Shown here: piece by piece, positions 53,866 to 64,000 of the stretch | Position numbering within the stretch: position 1 is the first letter of the stretch | How the letters are laid out: the number at the start of each line of letters is the position of its first letter | Assembly (NCBI GenBank): GCA_006386115.1 | Contig: VFIW01000040.1 | Span: forward strand, 186,001-250,000 | Reading direction: 5' to 3' | Source of the DNA: Globisporangium splendens | Lineage: Eukaryota > Oomycota > Peronosporomycetes > Pythiales > Pythiaceae | Length of the DNA: 64,000 nucleotides | The notes under the pieces: generated by a model | The model's input: only the letters and a program-made list of their open reading frames with translations | What the model was told of the DNA's origin: nothing | The model's database searches: none | Made by a program: the position numbers and the translations under genes

Positions 53866-55500
53866 ATGGTGCTCCCCAAGTACCAGCTCCAGCGGCGCCG
53901 CCAGTACGCCGCGGGTGTCGCCGCATTCGCGCTCTTCCTCGTCGTGTGTACACAGCATGTCCATCTCTTGCTATGTATACGTCTATTTGTGCCTAACTAC
54001 TAGTCTTGATGTGTGCTTACACTTGTGCAGGTTGTTGGACTTGGCCAAATCGCGTTTGTGTTGCTACTGACCCTACTGCCCGTCATTGTTTTCTTCGCAT
54101 GGGTGTTCAAGCAGCAGCAGCACCACGGCGTCACGTACGTGCACTTGCACATACCATTTATATGCAGTTGGTGGTGGCTGTGATGCTTTATGCACATGCA
54201 GCACCACTGTCATTCTTGCGATACGTCTGCACATGCACATATGCGAATTGGTTACGCTTATTTGCTCACATGATGCTGCGCTTATGCGTTTATGCTTCTC
54301 TTTGCGCATATATTACACAGGGACAATGAGATCACGCAGCTCTTCTACTGCTTCGTCGCGGGCATTTTCCCGTCCTCGCTGCTCGTTTTGGCCGCGCAGA
54401 GCGTGCTCGTGCCGCTCGCGGCGCTGCTCTGCTTCTTCGACCAGAAGGACGCGCTCAACCAGCAGCTAGGCACGTTTCTCGATGCCAAAGCCGCTGCGTC
54501 CGCAGAAGCCTCAGCCACTTCGGGTGCGCATCACGCGTCGCGAGTGGCCGAGTTTGTGCAGCAGTTGCAGGTGGACAAGACCGTCGGGTACTACTTCTTC
54601 GTGCTGCTGCTCGCGTTCGTGGTCGCGGCGCTCGTGGAAGAGTTCATGAAGCTCTGGATCGTCCAGGGCACGTGGTGCTGCCGCAGTAGCTGTTGCTGCT
54701 CCAAGTCAACGACCTCAACCAGTCGAAACCCAGGCGCTGCCGGTCGTCCGTCCTCTCCAGGCTTCCCAGTGCAGCACGCTCGCAGTCGCGGGTGGCTCTG
54801 CGATCCGCGTCGCCTGCTCTTCCAGCACCAGAAACACTCTAGCCACTCGTTCGTCGTGTTCATGGCGGTGGTGGCCGGCGCACTCGGCTTTTCCTGGATC
54901 GAGAACGTCTTGTACACGTTTGGCATGCCAACGTTTGGCGACCGCGTGATCGCGGCCGTGCTGCGCGGCTGTACAAGCACGCCACTGCACTGCATCTGCG
55001 GCGGCATCACAGGCGTGCGGCTCGCGCAACGGCAGGCTCGGGGACGGCTCGGGGTTCCAGCGGCTGGAGGTACCTCTGAGAAATCGCTCGTGTCCGAGGA
55101 TCTCGCAGCCTGGCGCACCAAGTTGACGATCCTGGGACCTGCGGTGCTCGTCCACGGCAGCTTTGACCTGCAGCTCCTGGGAGTCGCGTCAATCCTGACA
55201 AACGACATGATGACAGCGAATCCGATTCTCTACGGTGTCGTGGTGCCGTCTATCGGTCCGCTGCTGCTACTCGGAGGTGGCTTCTGGTACCTGCGCCGCA
55301 GTCTCCACGCCATGGAGCAGCAGATGAACGCTGGACGGTACATCCAGGTCGCCGTGGACCTGGAGTCGGGCAAGCGCATGGGCTTCAGCGTCGACGATAG
55401 TGACAGCGACAGTGATGAGAGCGACGACGAGTTCGCCCAGCGAGGCAATGGCTCAGGTTCCGGCAGTGCGCGGAAAACGCGTGCCGTGTTCAATATTTAG
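53866..55500 (+). CDS. PrsW-like intramembrane protease
   Basis: Three exons, 53866-53943, 54031-54134 and 54321-55500 (introns 87 and 186 bp, gt..ag, frame kept), give 453 residues. The first helix spans the exon 1/2 join (FALFLV then VVGLGQIAFVLLLTLLPVIVFF). PrsW-type motifs follow in order: LVEEFMKLW (EExxK), ALGFSWIENVLYTFG (GFxxxEN), TPLHCICGGITG (HxxxG) and LVHGSFDLQLL (HG..D). These Glu/His residues are the proposed metal site of PrsW/CPBP membrane proteases. Between the first and second motif is a Cys/Arg/Ser-rich loop (CCRSSCCCSK). The C-terminus is an acidic Asp/Ser tail. About seven membrane helices. Substrate unknown. Confidence 0.75.
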
Positions 55501-56271
55501 GAGACAGGTCTCAAGACTTTTTGGCGTCAAGGTACAAGCAAACAACAGGGCCCATTCGTTCACGTGAATGTCTTGCTTGTTTACATCCTGGCTTTGTTTG
55601 TTTGATTATGCAAGTGTGAAGCGCGTGCGATCCTCCAAACCGTTTTGCCGACCGAGTTGAGGTCAACAGAATGACTTGGTTTCGGATCCAAGAGCAGCCT
55701 CCAAGACCTATAGATAGATAAAATAGATGCAGATAGCTGGCTAGCTTTTATCTTTTGGGTAAACGCTCGGTTTGCTTTGCTTGCTGGTTGATGTGATTCG
55801 TATGGTCCGCCCGCTTGAAGCTGCTGCATCATCAACGTTGGACACTGAACCCGAGTAGCACAAAGTCCACTTATTTCAAAAAAACGGGGGTGTCGTACCT
55901 CCAACAACCGAATGCTACATTTGTATCGAATAACAAAGGTACAGCAATACAAACAGGTGTAGTCTCGGTATAAAAATAAAAGGTAAGAGCTGATCCTAAG
56001 TTAATTTACACGCTATCCATAAAACCCTTTTAACATGATACCCTTTCGTTTATCTAATTGAAGACGCTATTATCAACTACGATTTTTGTGTGTTGGAGGT
56101 TCGATCGTGTTGCTTACTGCATGATGGGACATGGCGCATGCATGCTCTGAATTCCCCCCGATCTTTTTTATATATTATTGGCTGCGTGGCGCTATTCTCG
56201 GACAACGGACACACTGCTTCGAGTCCTGATGATAGGCACCACGGTCGCCTTGCGTGGTGCTCTTTTTTCTT
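55501..56271. other. intergenic, no gene recognised (771 bp)
   Basis: Upstream of the PLAC8 gene. The stretch from about 56195 onward is repeated at 57592. Confidence 0.5.
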
Positions 56272-56289
56272 CTCATTCTTCGACTTTCG
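56272..56289 (+). promoter_or_regulatory. oomycete Inr/FPR-like core promoter of the PLAC8 gene
   Basis: ctcattcttcgactttcg (56272-56289) has the Inr TCATTC followed by a T-rich FPR-like end; 61 bp before the ATG at 56350. Confidence 0.5.
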
Positions 56290-56349
56290 AGCCCAAACTC
56301 AAGCCTCAAGCCCCCAGTGTCAGTCCGAAATCTCAAGTCTCAAGTCATC

Positions 56350-56962
56350 ATGCAGTTCCAGCCTCCAAGCAAGCCTGGCGACGTCAGCGTCGACATGAGC
56401 AGTCAAACGGCAGCTAGCGAGGGCGTGGACCACAATGGCATCGTCACGGGCCGCTGGAAGACCGGGCTCTTCGGCTTCATGGACTCCATGGTGCCCAACG
56501 GTACGCTCAAAGTAGTAGATCTGTCAAGCTACCAGCCAGCCTACATTCACTCGCTCATTATCAACGTATTGTATCGCATGCCTAGGTGTGATGTCGTGCT
56601 GCTGCACGGGTGTCGTGCTCGCGCAGATCGTGGCACGCGTGGGCTTCCTCAAGTTCAACGTCGCGATCGCGCTGATGTGCGCGTTGTACTTGATCGCGTT
56701 CCTCGCGGCCGTCACGAGCAGCAAGTTCTTCGACGTGATCACGGTGCTCGCAGCCATCGTGACGGCGCTCTGCTGCACGCGCCTGCGCTGGCGCCTCCGC
56801 GAGATCTTCGCGATCCCCGGATCGCCACTCGAGGACGCGCTCATCTCGGTGTGCTGCGGCTGCTGCTCGGCGGCGCAGATGGCGTCCCACGTCGAGTCGT
56901 ACGAGCCAGGCACGTTCGCGTTTGCGCCCCGCGCGACGCTCGAAGGCTACTCGCTCAACTAA
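56350..56962 (+). CDS. PLAC8 (Cys-rich) family protein
   Basis: Two exons, 56350-56500 and 56586-56962 (intron 85 bp), 175 residues. The N-terminus (MQFQPPSKPGDVSVDMSS) leads to the family opening TGRWKTGLFGFMDSMVPN, and the intron join restores GVMSCCCTGVVLAQIVARVG, the CCxxC-type PLAC8 core. Two hydrophobic helices (NVAIALMCALYLIAFLAAV, VITVLAAIVTALCC) and the closing IPGSPLEDALISVCCGCCSAAQMASHVE complete the domain. PLAC8 proteins are small membrane proteins linked to metal tolerance, calcium influx or size control in other eukaryotes; role here unknown. Confidence 0.9.
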
Positions 56963-57591
56963 ACTATTTGCAAACACCAAAGCATCAACAAGGAGAAAGT
57001 ACAAGACCGCGAGTGTGATGGAGACGCAGTCCACAAGCAACAACAAAAAGACCAATTAGCAAGTGCTCTCTAGGCTGCTTTGATTGATGATTGATTATAT
57101 ACTACTTCACTAAGCACTCCCACTTGCATTTCTTGGCAAATGCCAACGACAAAGCCCGTTTTGTTTTGTTTTCTGCTCGTAGTAGAGCAGCAGTGACGTG
57201 TTTCGCGGCAACCTTATGAACTGAGACTAAGCTGAAATAAACCAACTTAGCCTGTTCATGCAGTATTCGCATACGTAGAATCATCCGTGGGGGAGGGCGT
57301 TGATGAGATCGATGATGTGCGCCTCGTAGTAGAGTATGCTTGGCATATCGAGTCCATTGTTTGTGAGCGAGCAACTTTGTGCTCACCTTTCAGGATAGCG
57401 CACATGCAGCCACTTTTGTCTTGTATTTGGCCGGATTAAAGGATCAAAGTGGGGAAACGGGGATCAGAGAGGATCTCAAAAGACCAAACGATAGTTGCCA
57501 AAGCAAGAGTAAGACCTCTAATGCCTAGGAACAGAAAACTCAGATGCAACGTCAGAGGTTGTGCTTGATCAATTGAAGTTTCCTTGCGAAT
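56963..57591. other. intergenic, no gene recognised (629 bp)
   Basis: Between the PLAC8 gene and its truncated duplicate. Confidence 0.5.
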
Positions 57592-57900
57592 TCTCGGAAA
57601 ACGGACAGCACTCTTCAGGACTCGTGATGATAGGCACCACAATCGTCCTGCGTGGAGCTGCTGCTCACTCCCTTCGTGCTTCAGCTTTCGAGCCCTGACT
57701 CAAGTCTCACGCCTCCGTTCCTTACAGTCTCAGCCCAAAGTCTCAAGTCCAAGGTCAACCGTGCAGTTCCAGTCTCCAAGCAAGCCAGAAGAATCGACAG
57801 TCTTGCTCGTCAGTGACGATGTCGGCATCGACGTGAGTGGCCAAACGGCGACTCTGAACGAGCGTGTGGTGGACCACAATGGGATCGTCACGGGCCGCTG
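57592..57900 (+). pseudogene. truncated duplicate of the PLAC8 gene 5' end
   Basis: Aligns with 56195-56452 of the PLAC8 gene: the shared leader (ctcggaaaacggacagc, then gatgataggcaccac) and the coding start. The ATG has become GTG at 57761 (ccgtgcagttcc against catgcagttcc), and the frame continues QFQSPSKPEE ... VVDHNGIVTGRC, with an insertion of about ten codons, up to the conserved HNGIVTGR. It then enters unrelated sequence and stops at 57937. None of the PLAC8 core remains. Confidence 0.65.
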
Positions 57901-58089
57901 CATTGACAGTTCCCAGGTCACGCGGCAACCACCGTAGATGCACCACCAGCGATCGACTATGCGCACTTGCTGGTACATCTCATGGATCGACAGCATCATC
58001 ATGCACGGAAGCTCCTGAAAAAGCGCGTTATCACGCACTTTCATGCCAAATCCACCTCTCCTTCATCGTCTTCTCGCTTGTCATCCTCA

Positions 58090-59337
58090 ATGCGCGCGTT
58101 CGAGACCATCGACGCACTCTATCACCAGATCGACGTCGACGGCAAAGGATACTTTACGATGCGCGACTTGCAGCAGTATCTGGCAAAGGCGCTTGTGGTG
58201 GATCAATCGACAGCGGACGCTGCTGACAATGAGAATGACAAGCTGCTAGTGGCGATTCACAATGCCAACATTATGGCACACGTCTTTGAGCTCCTCGCTG
58301 GCAGTTCCCAAAGTGCCGAAGACATTGACGATGAGCGAGGAAGACAGCGTCATTCTCCCGGCCACAGTCGTGAGTCTGACCATCAGCGGTCCCGAGCGAT
58401 CCAAGTGACCCGCGATCGCTTCCACGAGCGACTCCCGAAGCTCTTAAGCTCAGGAACGCATCCTAAAGACGCCAATATGGACAGCACCTCTGCTTCTCGT
58501 ATGAATAGCAGCATGAGCATAAAACAAAGGCCGCACGTGGTTACCACCGTCCGCGACCTGGAATTGGCGATTCTCGATATCTGCAGTCTCGTCTCGACAG
58601 CCACAACAACCAATGGCCGCAACGTGATCCTGCCGATCCGCGCGTTTCGATACCTTTCAGGGCACACCCATCGTTCATCTCGATCTCCATTGCCCACGCG
58701 AAGCCATAATTCGTCTTCTAGGTCACCAACTAGAAGCCAAACCCCCACTCGATCTTCTTTTTCCAACTCCATCACGACGCGCTCGCCGTATCGCGAGGTC
58801 GTCGCTATGCAGCTGGACCCGCTCACACCAACAAAGCTCCAGAACGTGCTGCTCAAGCGGCACAACGTCCAGGTCTCGCGCCACCTCATCTCGCAATTCT
58901 TCGTGCACATCGGATCTTCCTCGAAATCGTTCCTGGAGCTACTGCCGTTTGCGAAATGGGTCGCCCCGCTTTCCGTCGACGAAGTCGCCAAAGTGCGTCA
59001 GATCGTGAGTGCGATGCGTGTCAAAGCCAAAGGCGGAGGCGGGAGCCTCGACCTCGACCGCTTTCTCAAGCAACTGCATCGTCGGCTGCTAGATTCGCCG
59101 CGTGATTCCCTCGATACAACACGAGACGATGGCAACGAGAACGACTTGTGCTTCGTGCGGCCGTCGCTGCTGCACGCCAAGCTCCAGGAGCTCCAGATCC
59201 CGATCTCGCGCGTGGATCTTGCGACGCTACTGCGCCACGTCGGCATGGGAGAGGACGAACACGTCAACTACGCGCTCTTCCTGCAGCACATCTACGAACT
59301 CCACACCGCAGCCTGGACGACCACTTTGGACGAGTAG
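58090..59337 (+). CDS. EF-hand-like protein of unknown function
   Basis: 415 residues from the ATG at 58090, intronless. The N-terminus has a convincing EF-hand (FETIDALYHQIDVDGKGYF, loop DVDGKGYFTMRD with D1, D3, G6 and D12). A middle region is disordered, Ser/Arg-rich with repeated RSPTRSQTPTRSS-type units. The C-terminal half shows further helix-loop-helix units (QLDPLTPTKLQNVLLKRHN, SLDLDRFLKQLHRRLLD, PISRVDLATLLRHVGMGEDE) that look like degenerate EF-hands. The frame stays open upstream for 41 codons, into the tail of the PLAC8 duplicate. Probably a calcium-responsive or cytoskeletal/flagellar protein; not assigned to a family. Confidence 0.7.
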   Translation: MRAFETIDALYHQIDVDGKGYFTMRDLQQYLAKALVVDQSTADAADNENDKLLVAIHNANIMAHVFELLAGSSQSAEDIDDERGRQRHSPGHSRESDHQRSRAIQVTRDRFHERLPKLLSSGTHPKDANMDSTSASRMNSSMSIKQRPHVVTTVRDLELAILDICSLVSTATTTNGRNVILPIRAFRYLSGHTHRSSRSPLPTRSHNSSSRSPTRSQTPTRSSFSNSITTRSPYREVVAMQLDPLTPTKLQNVLLKRHNVQVSRHLISQFFVHIGSSSKSFLELLPFAKWVAPLSVDEVAKVRQIVSAMRVKAKGGGGSLDLDRFLKQLHRRLLDSPRDSLDTTRDDGNENDLCFVRPSLLHAKLQELQIPISRVDLATLLRHVGMGEDEHVNYALFLQHIYELHTAAWTTTLDE

Positions 59338-59479
59338 AACGGTAGAACGGCATAACAACAACAGCAGCAAGTGGAATGCAAACCTTCTTTCATATGTATT
59401 GTGTGTGTCGCGCAAGCCCTCACTTACATGGTCTTGTGTGCGCATGGGAAGAAATCTATTGGAACCTCGTGGTCTGTGA

Positions 59480-61407
59480 TCATGCAGACTTGCTGGGATT
59501 CGAACTCTTGGCATTCAGCAGCGGCTTCTTGACCGTCACAGGCAGGAACGACGGCATCTTGTCCAAACTCGTCGTGGCTTTCGACTGTAGCACCTCGGGG
59601 CGAATGACCCCGGTCTCATGGTCGTATCGCTTGTATTCACCATTGCTATAGTGGTAGATAAAATAGAGAGAAGGTTAGTACCCACAATAAACCAGATTCC
59701 AAGAATTGGAAACTCGAGCCACGTACTAGAAGCAGAAGTCGACGAATGTGAGCCCGAGCAGGAAGACCATGATCCACTCGGGGCTCGCGTAAAAGTACTC
59801 GGCCGGGACATGACCCGTCTCGTCCGTGTGCGTGCGACGCAGCACGCTGAGCCCCGGCACGAGGATCGCCGAGAGGAAGTTGCCGCAGAGCTGCTGCAGC
59901 GCCGCGACTGTGGCCTCGCTCGTCGGGAACGCGCACTCGACGCCGAGCTCGAGCACGATCGGCTGCAGCGGACCCAGGAACGCGCCGACGAAAAGCAGAC
60001 TCGCAAACGTGAACAGCACGTCCGAGCTGTTGAGCGTGAGCTTGAACGCCGCGAGAGACGCGGCCGTGAGCACGAGACAGAACTGCATCGCCTGCTTGTG
60101 GTTGCGCTTCTGGTCCACGTACCGACTGATGAGCTGGCCGCCGAGCAGCGAGCTCACGATGAACGCGGCGCCGATGCAGCCGATCTGGGATTTCGTGAAG
60201 CCGTCTGTGCTCAGGAACTTGCCGAGCAGCGCCGACATGGCGTTGAGCACGCACTCGGCGATCGAGAACGAGAGCACCGTGTGCCAGAAGCCCTGGTGCA
60301 GGAACGCGTGACCCCACTGCTTCCAGTCGTACTCGTCCTGCAAGTGCACGTCCGAGACCACAGACTCGATATCGTCCTTCGAGGATGCCGACCGCGGGAA
60401 CGAGCGGAACGTGGCGCTCGCGAACGCAGCCGACGCGCACGCGACGAACGCGACGTACAGGTTCCAGTCCACGAGGTCCTTCTCGCTGTGCACGATGAAG
60501 GGCGCCGTGAGGTACACGAGCGCAGTGCCCATGGCGTTGGCGTTGACGGCGATGCTCGTGGACGTGGCGCGCAGCGACGGCGGGAACCAGTTGGCCGAGA
60601 GCACGGGCGGCGAGTTGACCATGAACGGCATGGCCACCGACGCCACGATCTGGCCCAACAGCGTCACGCGCGCCTCCGTGGCCACGTCGTCGCTGAACGT
60701 GGCCGCGTAGCGCAGAATGGCGCCAAGCGCCTGCAGCAGCGCGCCCAACAGCACGCCGTAGCGCAGACCCTTCTTGTCCATGAGCCACGAGCCCAGGAAC
60801 GAGCACGGGATGTACGAGACGAAGTAGACCGTGATCAGCTCCGTCGAGTGCAACTAGTATACACAGAGTACGCACGTGCGAGCAGTTGCAGAAGATGTCA
60901 GCAAAGTGAGCAAGACAAACAATAATCGTAACCATAACCATTTGTCGGCAAGCATGCATGTGCGGGTTACGCTTGCACATATGCGCACAGCAGCAATGCG
61001 CAAAAATGCAAGAAGAACTCTGTGCGCATGTTGAAGATGCGCATATACAAAAGATACATGGACGCACGTGCTGCTGCCATCGTGACTCGGCGATGCTGGC
61101 GATGGGCGCGTACGAGTAGCAGATCGCCTGGTTCACGCCCGAGAGCACGGAGAGGATGGCGACCATGAGCCATTTGCGGCCCCCATCGTACGGGCGCTCC
61201 GTGTTGTTGATGTTGACGGCGGAATTGCTGTTGAACTTGCCGGGGCTTTCAAGAAATGTACCATAGTCTACATGCACAAGTTGCACGGATACAACCGGTT
61301 GGTTTCACATCCATATACGACAACAACACACACAAGCAAATAAAGCATGCCGACACATGCATTCGCTAGTCGTATATACACACGCACTTACCTCCATCGT
61401 CTTCCAT
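59480..61407 (-). CDS. FLVCR/SLC49-like major facilitator transporter
   Basis: Four exons: 61407-61392 (MEDDG), 61267-61068, 60853-59727 and 59645-59480; introns of 124, 214 and 81 bp with GT..AG ends keep frame, giving 502 residues. The first helices are RKWLMVAILSVLSGVNQAICYSYAPIASIAES. Exon 3 opens with LHSTELITVYFVSYIPCSFLGSWLMDKKGLR, the FLVCR-like helix 2-3 signature. Then come MVNSPPVLSANWFPPSLRATSTSIAVNANAMG (conserved in SLC49) and the second six-helix half (SFSIAECVLNAMSALLGKF ... WIMVFLLGLTFVDFCFY). The last exon is a short cytosolic tail with a polybasic NAKSSNPSKSA end. Members move haem or choline/ethanolamine; the substrate is not predictable here. Just upstream, GCGCATTCGCATTTGCGCC looks Inr/FPR-like. 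Confidence 0.83.
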
Positions 61408-61485
61408 GGTCGGCGCAAATGCGAATGCGCTCGCTGCTACTGCTTTGCGGGTGTTGCTGTCGCTGCGGCGGTCGCTGTCTCGACG

Positions 61486-62211
61486 GCGGACGAATGGCGG
61501 CGGGGTCTTCTTTTTCTTCTTTGAAGTCCACCCGCTCGCGCCTGTCTACGTGTGCCGTTGGACCTCGAACGCTTGTGTGACAGGATGTTCGCTGCGCGCT
61601 GTCTGTCTGCCCACTCAACAAGAGAAGACTGGCAGACGTGGGGGATGAGCTGATCAGCAGACGCTCGAATCTTTGCGGCAAATGAGCAGTGAGCCTGCAG
61701 GTCGACCAACACGAGGCACTAAACGAAAGAGAAGCAGCGCTTTGTGTGTCCTGCTTGTCGGGTTTGCTTGTATGCTGTTTGAAGTGTGCTGTTTGCTGTC
61801 GTGTTTCTTTGCATTGCAAGATGCCATTTTACGATTCTCCATATCCACGGGTTGGCGGTTTCACAAACAGAGAGAGAAAAGGAACAGGTACTGTTGCAAC
61901 TTGCTAATTTGATGTTGAATGGGTCAGAAATAGCTCGAACAAAGTACTTTATTTGTAAAGTGGTCTTTTTTGTTCGGTACTTTTTCAAAAAGGCGACTTG
62001 CAGCCTCAAGGAGCGTTTGGAATGCATCCATTCATTGCTCGCAGCTCCTCGTGTTCTTTTCACCGAGGAGATACAATCTTTTGTTCACTTTGGACTCGCG
62101 CCAAGCGATGCTTTGTCACCAAGTATTACTGTTGAAAGTGTCAACCAATGGTACAAGATCCACTTCCAGCATTCCAAGTATCCTCTGTCCGAAGATCAAA
62201 ACCCCACATGA
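61486..62211 (+). CDS. possible PX-domain gene, exon structure unresolved
   Basis: Divergent from the transporter. A first block MAAGSSFSSLKSTRSRLSTC with AVGPRTLV resembles the start of a phox-homology domain. The last block, 3' of a pyrimidine-rich stretch, reads KKATCSLKERLECIHSLLA then APRVLFTEEIQSFVHFG, which fits the last two helices of a PX domain (K-x-R.xxL..L...P....E...F). It ends at TGA/TAG-flanked 62211. Between them all frames have stops, and several alternative small exons are possible (for example 61821-61887, with 46 bp to the next acceptor). I could not build a unique model, so this may be a real multi-exon gene or a decayed one. Confidence 0.35.
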
Positions 62212-62300
62212 AATCACGATACATTCACCCTCGCTGGCCAAGCAAAGCAATAAAATAATCTGGGATACCGTGTGGCATCACACGAAAAGCTGCACCACGC

Positions 62301-64000
62301 TTACTGCGCGGCTACGTGGCTCGTTTTGCAACTCGCACTTGAAAGCGTCTCTTGTGTTGGTGTTGAAGACGGCAGTACGTTCTCCATGATGATGTTCTCC
62401 ACGGCCTGGTAGAGCAGACTGAGGCTCTTGTTGAACGAGCCGAGGATGAGGTCCGTGATCGCGCCTGTGTGGCGCCGCTGGGACTCGAGCATGTCCCCCG
62501 AGATCGTCGGCGTCAGCCGCATGCACAGCTGGATAATCGTACTCGGAACAGCATCGCCATCGTCATTGGTTTTGCTCTTGTGGACGGGTCTGATCACGAC
62601 CCAGCCCTTCTCTAGGCACTTGAGGCTATGGACGATCTCCCGTGGACCCTCACTATGCGTCGATGACTCGCACACGAGCACGACGCGGTCCTTCTCGACA
62701 AACTTGCGGATCACGAACCGCGTGTGCACCATTGCTTGCTGATTGTTGCGCACCGTGAGCGCCATGATGGATTTCGCGCAGATCGTGTCGACTGTGCGCT
62801 CGACGGCCTCGTAGGATCCGTCCGCGATCGGCACGTGCGCGAGCGAGAGACACCGCCAGACGCCGTCCAGCGTCGTCTGTAGATCGAACGGGATGATCTT
62901 GGCGTGTGTGATCTCCATAAACAACTGGTTCGACGCGTCCACCATGAGCTTCGTATCATTGATGTCCTCCTCCAGCTGCATGTACTCGTTGCGCGCGCAC
63001 ACGTCGTCGATCTCGGCGTACACGCGCTCGGTATTCGCGATGAGCAGGTCGTAGATGCTCGCTTCGCTGCGGCTGAGCGTGCAGAAGCGTTTGCTATTCA
63101 GCACTTGGACCGAGTCCAGCACTTGGGTCGACAGCTGCAGACATACAAAACCCAGAGTTAGCATTTATCATGGAAAGAAGGACAACGTATTGATGATTTA
63201 GACACGTTACAGTGGCGCTTGGTCGCTTTTTGAGCACTTTCTCGAGGCTTTTCGCGATCTTGAGCTGGTCTTCGAGCGCTTCTTTCAGCTTCAGATTCTT
63301 CATCTCGGCTTTCTGTTTCTCGATCAATTGGCGCTTTGCCACGCGTTCCCACAGTGATGTCGTCGGCACAATCTTCTTCTCCGTCGCGGTCGCATTCGTC
63401 TCAATGGCATCGTCTCGTCCATTGGACAGAGGCTGCTGAGCATTCTGGTCCTTTGACTCGCCCTCGAGGCTACCGGAAGACTCTTTTGGGAGCCCTGTAG
63501 GCTTGACACGCTCTTTCAGAGACGCCAGCTCGAGCTCGAGCTGCTGCACTTTGTCGCGCAGGTACGCGAGCTCTTCCTTCTGTCGCTTCCGCGTCGAGTT
63601 CTCCATCGGCGGCTTGCGCGGCACTGGCGCTGACGACTGCTCTCGGCTCGCGTTTGTATCTAGATTCAGTGGTGCTGTCGTCTTTCTATCGCTATTGAAC
63701 GCGTCATTACTGCCATCAGAGGCAAATGACGATGGTGCAGTCGCCAGCAGCACCGAAGACAGCGCTTGATCGATCTCCACACCATCGCCATTGCATTCTC
63801 TGTCCTGCACTGCGGCCTCAGTAGGCGACGGGAACTCCACGTACACCAACTCTCCTCGTGACGGCATTGCTGCACCGCCATACCATTCGCTCTGCGGCGA
63901 CCACAAAGCGTCCGGTCCTGCTGCTACTCCTGCATCCATGTGCTGCACCGTGGCCGTCGCCACTGGAGCCAGAGGCGCGCCGCCGTCGCTCTGCAGCGCG
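62301..64000 (-). CDS. M96 mating-specific-like protein (bZIP-like coiled coil plus START-like domain), 5' end uncertain
   Basis: Exon 2 is 63134-62301 and exon 1 runs from 63211 to the right; intron 63135-63210 (76 bp, gtaacg...tctgcag) keeps frame. The first ATG in the window is at 63939 (MDAGVAAGPDALWSP, 520 residues), but the frame is open to the right edge, so the true start may lie outside. Residues about 110-150 have a basic patch and heptads (RKRQKEELAYLRDKVQQLELELASLKE) like a bZIP, and a second coiled coil follows (VAKRQLIEKQKAEMKNLKLKEALEDQL). The C-terminal half (LSTQVLDSVQVLNS ... FVEKDRVVLVCESSTHSEGPRE ... CMRLTPTISGD) fits the large oomycete M96/START-like family. Likely nuclear regulator; evidence is family resemblance only. 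Confidence 0.65.

Noticed and set aside
57901..58044. Sequence between the PLAC8 duplicate and the EF-hand-like gene, open on the minus strand (PCMMMLSIHEMYQQV)
   Set aside because: Suggestive of a gene or transposase fragment but too short to name.
59618..60925. 435-codon plus-strand ORF opposite the transporter
   Set aside because: Composition (Arg/Glu/His) is a mirror of the membrane-protein codons; no domain.
1..64000. CRISPR arrays, operons, riboswitches
   Set aside because: Eukaryotic sequence with spliceosomal introns; no regularly spaced direct repeats seen.

Overview
The window looks like a piece of an oomycete nuclear genome. The genes are GC-rich and separated by AT-richer spacers. 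Introns are mostly short (about 60-125 bp, two near 200 bp) with GT...AG borders. Several transcription starts look like the oomycete Inr/FPR core promoter (TCA-T/C-T..CAWTT about 50-70 bp before the ATG). The gene content also fits: an AA17-type copper lytic monooxygenase, an M96-like mating-specific protein, an RXLR/EER-bearing secreted protein and C69 peptidases. The sequence does not let me name the genus.

Left part (1-34.9 kb): a SMYD5-like SET/MYND protein runs off the left edge (minus strand). It is followed by a possible small secreted Cys-rich gene, a secreted C69 peptidase, an LPMO-like protein, a double VASt-domain membrane protein, a large polytopic OSCA/TMEM63-like membrane protein, an unrecognised multi-exon gene, a UBL-PUB-STI1 protein, a PDZ/coiled-coil protein and a Cid1-type nucleotidyltransferase with a Gln-rich N-terminus. 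Next come a broken secreted-protein gene, a nitronate monooxygenase-like gene, a LINE reverse-transcriptase relic, a second SMYD5-like gene lying directly after that relic and lacking the introns of the first copy, and the NEDD8-activating enzyme regulatory subunit.

Middle part (35-53.5 kb): this is a secretome-rich region. An acidic secreted protein with RXLR and EER motifs is followed by four full and one truncated, inverted copy of an unrecognised secreted Cys-rich family. An AA17-like LPMO lies among them. Two family copies share a 996-bp core that is almost identical, while their ends have diverged, which looks like recent gene conversion. Intergenic spacers here are long and carry retroelement debris.

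Right part (53.8-64 kb): a PrsW-like intramembrane protease, a PLAC8 protein followed by a truncated copy of its 5' end whose ATG has become GTG, an EF-hand-like protein, an FLVCR/SLC49-like MFS transporter, a poorly resolved PX-domain-like gene and an M96-like protein that reaches the right edge.

No operons are expected and none are seen. Functional links are therefore thematic: the secreted LPMOs, the RXLR/EER protein and the Cys-rich family could all act outside the cell during growth on, or interaction with, a host, whereas the ubiquitin-like pathway genes (UBL-PUB and NAE1) and the membrane proteins are housekeeping. I saw no tRNA, rRNA or CRISPR array.
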